DNA of 20,339 bases, taken from positions 1-20,339 of the IMG/VR virus record IMGVR_UViG_3300042566_000975; one strand, given 5' to 3'. The translations under genes and the position numbers were made by a program. Shown one piece after another: positions 10,001 through 19,000 of this stretch. The notes below the pieces were generated by a model. The model did not search any database. It saw only the letters and a program-made list of their open reading frames with translations, and was not told where the DNA came from. Every line of letters starts with the position of its first letter. The first letter of the stretch is position 1. The stretch is from a virus.

Positions 10001-13000
10001 GTTTTATTGACATGCGTTACACCAGCTTTGAAAGCATGATTGTGTTGGATAATGCCAGTTTGTTTGGTGACTTGATTTTTGAACCAGTAACTGGTGCTAG
10101 ACAAAGCAGATTGTATATTGCTGGCACTACCACTACAGAGTGGGACGGCAGTGTAAATGCACAAGGTTTTATTTTAAATCAAAACAACATTCCTGCTTGG
10201 ACTGGATTGAAAACTTATGCCAAAGGTGAGATAGTAACTTACAAAGGTGCGTACTGGAGTGCGGCAACTATTGTACAACCTAGCACCAAGTTCAACTACA
10301 ATGATTGGAATCAAAGTGATTACACATTTATTGAACAAGGTTTGTTGGCCAATCTAGCAAACAAAGCTGACCAACTGAGCAACAGCTATGATATTAACTC
10401 AGCAAACTTAATTGCTGACAATGATTTGTTGAGCTATGGATTGATAGGTTTTAGACCTAGACAATACATGGCGGCACTAAATCTAGATGATGTCAGTCAA
10501 CTTAATATCTACAGAGAGTTCCTTGGGACCAAAGGAACCAAAAACAGTGTTGACTTATTTGGACAAGCCAAATTCAACAAAGAAGTTGCTGATTATAAAA
10601 TTTATGAAAATTGGGCAATACAACGTGGAGTGTATGGAGCCAATGCCAATCGTAGTTTCTTTGACTTGAGATTGAACCGTGCAGTGCTATCAAGTGATCC
10701 TAGCTTGGTACAAGTTATTGTACCAAATGAATCAAGCACTGCCGATCAACAGATTTTGCTTGGCGACGTATGGAAAAGCAGTTTTCCATTGACTACTCCA
10801 GCATTGTTGCCAACTACTAACACATTGCCAACGGACATTGCATTGCCGTCAGCAGGATATGTCAACATTGATGATGCTGATATCACAGTGTTTAATTTGG
10901 ATGATCCCACAAGCCTTAATGCCAATATCAATAGCATCATAGTTGGAACCAGTATTTGGGTTGCCAAGGTCAATGACTATGATTGGAACATCTATCGTGC
11001 AGAAGCAATACCAGGACAGATTCAACACGTTTGCGACAACCTCAATGGCACTAGCAGAGTCATATTCAGTGGTCAACATGGCTTGCGCACTGGCGATCGA
11101 TTGATCATACGATTCTTTGACACAGAGGTCAATGGTGTTTACACTGTGTTAAGTGTTCCAAACATAACCACAGTAAACATTCTACTAGATCTTGTGGGTG
11201 ATCGCACCGTGGTTGACGGCACAGGCATAGGCTTTACACTAAAAACCATGCGAGTGGCCCAGGCCAGCGATGTGTTAAATTTACCTTATGCTCAACAATT
11301 TTTGCCTGGTGCAAAAGTTTGGGTAGATGACAATGGTGACGGATTGTGGGAAGTATTACAAAAACAAAATCCCTTTACAGATCGTCTAATATTGGCACCA
11401 GTCATACTTGATGCCAGCGAACAATATGGAGCGTCGGTAGCTCAAGCCATAGACCGAGCAGCATTATTTGTTGGTAGCCCACGTTATGGGTTTGGCACAG
11501 GCACTGCCAAAGGTGGTGTTTATTTGTATGTAAAAAATTTCAGCGATCAATACGTACCAATCAGTCCTATATTTGGTCAAGACACAGTTCTTACATTAGA
11601 CACCATAGGACTACGCGGGTATGGTAATGCTGTAGATGCTGGTTCTCGAACATTTGCTATAGCTGGTGCAAGTGCCAGCCTTGGTCCTGTGCCAGCTGGA
11701 TCACCAGTTAACAATGGCTATGCTGTGGTGTTATGGCGCGATCCGACTGCTGGTGAAAACAATTCCAGCCCTTGGGTTCAATCACAGTTGTTAACTTTAC
11801 CCGGAACCACAACCACCACAACACCGGGTGCAGGAGAATTTGGCTACAGTGTGGCCATGAGCCTTGACGAGCGTTGGCTGTATGTTGGTGCACCAGGATT
11901 GAATACAGTCTATGCTTACGGCCAAGTGCAATGGCAAAATCAATTTTTGCAATATGCAGCCAGCGGCACTAGCAACACTGTTAACATAGCCAGTAACATA
12001 CAAATTGATCAACCAGGACAAATTATTGTAACTAAAAACACCGTTGTGTTGGTGTTGAATACAGACTACACTGTTACTATTACTCCAACTGCTACCACAG
12101 TGACATTTACTTCAATGCCAGCAGCTGATGATATAATTTACATTGGAAGAAACTTCTTTAAATCATTTACAGCTAGTGGTGCTACATATTCATTGTTACC
12201 ATACTTGTTCACAGTAAACAACATTTATTCGTTCTCAGTCACAGTTAACACTGTGTTGCAACGTCCTAACATTGATTACACTTACTCTGCTGGTACATTG
12301 ACATTTTACAATGTTCCTGCACCAGGCGCAGATATTAATGTAACATCACAATTCTATTACGAACTTGCTGGAACAATTACACCAACAGTGGGAGTTGTTG
12401 CTGGCGCAAGATTTGGCACAAGTGTTCAATGTAGCACTGACGGACGTCAAGTTATAATTGGATGTTCTAACGCCACAGTTAACACATTAGTTGAAGCTGG
12501 TTCAGTGTATGTGGTTGATAGAAACGTACAAAAATTTATTCGCCAAGACGACAGCTCTAACACTTATACTGTGTTAGGAACTGTGACTGCACCAGTTAGT
12601 GTGCTGGTCAATAATGAGTTTTTGACCAATCAAACAGACAGTATTTTTGGTGCCAACAACACATTCTCAGTCTCAGGCAACAACATTACCATCAACAAAG
12701 ATTTGTATGTGGGTGATGTGATTGAAATTGAAATCAATCAGTTTGTACAACAACAGTTAATTACAGAAAATACTGTGGCTGAATTTACAAACTTTGGCCA
12801 AAGTTTAGATCTGTGTCCATACAACTGTAGTTTGTATGTGGGCGCCCCGCAAGATTCCAGCATAGTATGGAAAGGTGGTGTGGTTGAACGCAGTGTGAAC
12901 CAAGCTAGGAGCTATGGCACAATCACAGCTACTTTGGCTCCTACCAGTTTAACTGCTGGACAAACTTTGCGTGTGAATAACGTTGACATTGCTGTTCCGG

Positions 13001-16000
13001 CCAGTCCTAACAACACAGTAGCAGGTCTTGCCGCCGCTATCAACGGCGGCGAAGCAGGAACCAACACAGGTGCGCCAAACGCCACAGCAGTAGTTTCTAC
13101 TGATGGATATTTAACTATTTTTGTGACCAACACTGATGCTGCACTCCTGGGCAATAAATTGCAATTGGCGCCGGGGTCTGTTGGCACAGTGTTTTCTGCA
13201 CTTGGCTTCAATACGTTTGTATACACACAGACTATTGCCAGCCCAAGACCAATAGAATTTGGTCAATTTGGGTATTCAGTAGCTGTAAACGACACTGCCT
13301 TGAATCTTGTGGTTGGATCACCAAAAGCCACATTATATTCGCCAATGGTGTTTGATTATAACACCACAACAGAAAAAGCAGACACTACATTTGATGGTAA
13401 CTCTACTTCTTTCTTTAGCTCAGTGGTCATGGTCCTTAACACTGCCACTGCTGGATCTTTTGTGATAGGACAACAGTATACAATTGTTTCTGTCGGCACA
13501 ACTGATTTCACCGCAATTGGTGCAATATCTAATAGTGTGGGAGTTAGATTTACTGCAACTGGTGCTGGATCAGGCACAGGAACTGCATCTTATTATTTCA
13601 CTCGATCATTAGTGCAATCAGGTGCAGTTTACACTTATGACTATTTGCCAAGCAACAGTCTCAGCGTGACCAATCCAGGTAAGTTTATATTTGGCCAACA
13701 GGTTGAAACCAATGCGGTGACATATTTAGATCAGTTTGGATATGCAGTAAGCTATAATTCTGGAGTGTTAGTTGCTACCGCACCTAATGAAGATTTTGAA
13801 GACAGCACACTCAGCAATTATGGTGCTGCCTATGTGTTTGAAAATCCCACAAGACGTTTGGCCTGGGAACCAATTGCTATTCAGCAACCAGTGGTTGACA
13901 TACGACTGTTGACTAGTGTGTACATGTATGACCGAATCTCTTCTGCTAAGAGTCAATTCTTTGATTTCTTTGACCCATTACAAGGAAAAGTGCTAGGTGC
14001 TGCACAAGAAAATATTGATTACATTGGTGCAATTGATCCTGCCGCGTACAATGTTGGCCCAGTAAACAATCAAGGCGATACTTGGACTATAGTACACCTA
14101 GGTGAAGTTTGGTGGGATATTAGTACAGTGAGATTTATCAATCCCAATCAAGACGATCCAACTTATGCCAGCCGTCGTTGGGGGCAAGTGTTCCCTGGCA
14201 GTAGAGTTGATGTGTACCAATGGATTTCTAGTTCAGTACCACCTGCAAATTACACTGGAGTTGGCACACCATACAGCACTACCAGTTATGTGGTAAGCAG
14301 TCGATTAAATCAGTCTGGAACTTTTGTAACTGAATATTACTTCTGGGTGCGTGGCATAACTGAAACTGCATCACAGTTGGGCAAAACGCTCAGTGTTGCC
14401 ACAGTTGCTTCATACATTCAAGCACCCAAAGCCAGCGGCATAAGTTACATTGCACCAATCAATTCTAGCACTATTGCAATATACAATGGGTTGGATTATA
14501 TTGTAGCGTTTGATAGCATTCTCAGTGTGGAATTTGATCAGTCGCTCACTGAAGCCAATGTACACACAGAGTATGAATTGATCGCACAAGGACAAGCTGA
14601 TGCTTTCTTAAGTGATAATTTATATCGTAAACTGCAAGACAGTTTCTGTGGAGTTGACACATTTGGCAACAAAGTGCCTGATCCAAATCTCAACTATGCT
14701 CAAAGATATGGCGTGCAATTCCGCCCACGTCAAAGTATGTTTGTGGATCGTTTCCTTGCGCTAAAAAATTACATTCGACGTGCCAATGATGTGTTTGCCT
14801 TGTATCCTATAACAGAAATCAGAACTTTCACTCTGCTGAACAGTGCAGAACCGGAACCCACAGTAGCCAGTGGTGAATGGAATCTGCGTGTGGCCAACCT
14901 GGAAATTTTAGGATTCCAAAATATCTATGCTGTGCCATTGGGTTACAAATACCTTGTGGTCACTAACAGTTTGAATCGAGGCTTATGGACCATTAACGAA
15001 GTACAGGCCACTGTTGCTGATCCATCTGTGAGAGAGTTAGTATTGAGTCGTGTGCAAAACTATGACACACGTCAATACTGGAGTTATATCAATTGGTACA
15101 AACCCGGATACAATTCCAGTTCAACAGTGGTGGCAGAAGTACCAAACTACGCTACATTGACTACTCTTACTGTAGCCATTGGATCAAGTGTCAAAGTAAC
15201 TGCTAACGCACAAGGTAAATTTGAAATTTATCTGCGCACAGACACAGGATGGGACCGTGTGGCACTTGAAGACGGCACCATTGAGATTTCTGCCGAAATT
15301 TATGATTATGCATTAGGCAGATTTGGATTTGATGTTGAAGTTTTTGATGCACAATATTTTGACCAAGAGCCAGTGATTGAAACTCGCAAAATTATTCAAG
15401 CTATTAATGAAGAATTGTTTGTTGATGAGTTGAAGATTGAACGAAACAAATCACTTACCTTGATGTTCAATTTTATCTTAAGTGAATTGCTGGCGCCAGA
15501 ATGGTTAATCAAAACCAGCTTGATTGATGTGCAACACAAAGTTAGAGATCTTGTGCCATATCAAAATTACATTAGAGACAATCAAGACTTTGTGAGCGAA
15601 TACATTCAAGAAGTCAAGCCGTACCACGTGCAGGTTCGAGAGTTCAATCTGACCTATGACGGTGCTGATGATTATTCAGGTAGTTTGACTGACTTTGATT
15701 TGCCAGCCTACTACAACACAGATTTGACCATACCTCAATTTGTAAGTCCAATCTTGTTGCCATACCAACATGCTACTGCACAGGCATTCAACACACTCAG
15801 CGACACTCCTTCCAACAGCACACTTTGGTCTGAATGGCCATACAGCCAATGGTTTGGTAATTATTTGTTAGAAGTAGGATCAATTACTGTGACCAATCAA
15901 GGCACAGGATATACTATTGCGCCAACCATATTAATTGTACCTGCTGACGGAGATACTGGTTCAGGAGCAGAAGCAACTGCTGTGCTCAATTCATTAGGTA

Positions 16001-19000
16001 ATATTGTATCCATAACAGTGGACAAACCAGGATCTGGATATCGTGTAACACCAACTGTGGTGTTTGATGGTGGCAATGGCACAGGCGCTGCTGCTTATCC
16101 TGTAATGATCGGCCTAGGCAATGGTGTCAATCTGTCAACAGCCCAATCAGAATTTTACAATTTGGTTCGTAGTTTTAAAACTGTTATCAAATACGACCGT
16201 TATCAGTATCAAACATCTGTGTTGACTTGGAGCACTGATGGATATTATGAAAATGGTACATTGGTTCGTTATGACAATCGTGTATGGCAAGCTAACAGCG
16301 CAGACGGCAGTAGTGCAGTAGTCGGTCCTGACTTTAATCTTGAAGATTGGACTCTTATTGATGCAGCCACTCTCAGTGGTATAAATCGTACCATGGGCTT
16401 TTATGTTCCTGGAGTAAATGAACTTGGATTGGACCTTAACTTGTTGGTCGATGGCACCAGTTACCCAGGTGTGCAAGTGTGGGGCGACTACTTCTTGGGC
16501 AGCGCACCAGTTAGTCCTACTTTGGTATGTACTGCAACCAATGCAACAACTAACCAAATTACATGTACTCAGACAGTGAGATTGTCAATCAATGATCCAA
16601 TTAGATTCTACGGCAATGTGTTTGGGGGCATTGTAGCAGGCGCAGTTTATTATGTAAATGCCATTATTGATCCTACACATTTTACAATTGCTTTGGCGCC
16701 AGACGGTTTAGCAGTTAATTTAACCACTGCCTCTGGTACCATGATTGCAGATGTACCTGAACCAATAGATGCTCTCTATGCCAGCAGCTTTACCGATATA
16801 TATTTGGGACTACGTCCAACAGACATCAATGTGGATGGTGGCGAATTCATTGGGCCATACGAAGGCCATGCTCCAGAAGAATTGGTCAACGGATCAGAAT
16901 ACGACACACTAGACTTCCGGGTATACACACGCCCGGGCGCAGATTGGACTGGTCGTGGACATGGGTTTGATATTGGATCCTTCAATTATGAGTATCAAGG
17001 AACAGCATTAGATTGGAGCAATTTAATACAAAATCCTGTAAACATCGAAGTATCTAATGTAACCACAGATACTGATCTTGCACCAGATGTAGATTATGTT
17101 GTAGATTGGGAAAATCAAACTGTCACAGCCATTGCTGGTGCCGGCATTACCAATGGTGATATTATCAACATTGCTGCTTACGAAATGGGTGGTGGCAATC
17201 AGTTATTCCGCGGCAACTATACTGGCCCCGAAGCAGGTAATTCTGTAATAATTCCTGTAGATGCTAGTGAAATTTATCAATTGGTATTGTTTGCAAATGG
17301 CCAAAATATTTCTGGCGCAACCTGGACTCCTTATATCAACAGCGTGCCTTGGGATTATCAAAATACCTACGCACGAAAAACTGTTGTGAACAACAGCGGA
17401 TCTTATTACAGAGCTTTACAGCTTGTGCCTCCAGGAATTTTGTTAGACAATGTTTTGTATTGGGATGAGTTTACACCTACTACAGAATCACTAGTTGCAT
17501 TACCAGCCACTTACGGAGCAGGTGATGGTATATCTCTAACTGCTATTGGAATATCAACAGTTGCAGCTGGCAAATTTGTCATTGATCGCACTTATACCAT
17601 TGCCACTGTTGGTACTACTAACTTTGTGGCAATTGGGGCTGCCAGCAACACTGTGGGAACTGTATTTGTTGCCACTGGCAACGGTAGCGGAACAGGAACT
17701 GCTACTACAAATTACAGTTGGAGTACGGCAACAACACAATATCACACTACTACTGAATCAGATGTATTGACCAATAGCATTGACCTTGAAAACAGCATGC
17801 AAGGCACTAACGTGGCCAATATAGTGGTCACAGTAAATGGCAAACGTCTGCAACCACCACAAGGTATTGAATGGACTGGTGACGGAACTAGCAGCAGTTT
17901 TGGATTGCCACAACGAGGTGTATACCCACAGTCTGCAATTATTCCAAACACTGATATTCAAGTTTGGGTTGACAATGTTTTACAAGTGCAAAATTTTGGT
18001 GCAGTAGTCGGTGATTATTATGTCACTAACTGGGATGGCAGTAACACTCCAGGCCGTCAGGTGGTGTTCTTTACTCCACCAGCAGACGGTACTGAGATTT
18101 TAATATCAGTTAGCACTATTGCACAATACTCAGTGGTTGTCGGAACACCTAGTAGATTGATAATAATTCCGCAATTGAACATAGGCGATCAAATTGCAAT
18201 TACCAGCTGGAATGATACATCTCAACAAGATCCATTGACGTTGGTGTTTGTGGGTCCTGTGACCACTGGTCTTTCACTGGTTGAACCTTACGACAGCACC
18301 GTTTACGATCCATTATTTGTGGCTGGTACCAGCATTGGAACATCTACAGCTGGAACATTTGTAATTGGCGACACTTACACTATTTTAACTGCTGGAACTA
18401 CTGACTTTATTGCTATTGGAGCTGCTGACAATAATCCAGGTACTGTATTTGTTGCAACTGGTGTGGGGTCTGGTACAGGAACAGCATGTCCTATCACTAG
18501 CACATACCCATCTGGACAATTTATAGTAGGCAATAGTTACACTATTTTAACTGCTGGAACCACTAACTTTGTTGCTTTGGGAGCTGCCAACAATAATCTA
18601 GGTACTGTATTTGTTGCAACTGGAAGCGGTAGTTTTGGTGCCAACGGATTAGTTTCTGGACAATCATATACAATCAAATACGTGGGCACCACCGACTGGA
18701 CGTTGTTAGGAGCAGCAAGTAGTACTTTTAATACAACATTTACTGCAAATGCAACAGGAACTGGGTTAGGAACAGGAACTGCTGTGCAAGGAAATGGTAC
18801 TGCATCAGGAACTAAGACTGTCAGAGATGCTTCCACCAACAATTATAACGACACTGCTGGAAGTTTTGATTTTAGTCTTGGTGTTTCTATTCCTGACAAT
18901 GATTTTAATTTAGGTCGAGAAGGATTGTTGGCCGACAGACTATGGGTTACACTCGATGGTAATAGACTGTATGCTGGTGTTGATTATAATGTACAAGGAC

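Larger units (their letters stand above)
11413..13863 (+). other. Seven-bladed FG-GAP (integrin-like) beta-propeller with domains in its loops (aa 2440-3256)
   Basis: Seven blade motifs of the form (F/Y)G-x-(S/A)-V...(L/I)-x-(V/I)-x-(G/A)-x-P/S are visible, starting near aa 2444, 2509, 2582, 2773, 2900, 3058 and 3214; examples are FGYSVAMSLDERWLYVGAPG and FGYSVAVNDTALNLVVGSP. Most end in a G-x-VYV-x-type strand. Seven is the canonical count for integrin-alpha-type propellers. Spacing is 65 and 73 residues between the first three blades, then 191, 127, 158 and 156, because other modules occupy the later loops. FG-GAP propellers commonly bind protein or glycan partners, so a host-contact role is plausible but unproven. 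Confidence 0.65.

Noticed and set aside
12916-13215. Flagellin or hook gene fragment
   Set aside because: The hook-like pattern is embedded in frame between two propeller blades, with no break in the reading frame, so it is a domain and not a gene remnant.
18537-18842. 101-codon minus-strand open frame rich in Val/Pro/Ala
   Set aside because: It is the reverse reading of the tandem module A repeats; similar frames appear opposite other copies (13356-13577, 12912-13226), which shows a repeat shadow.
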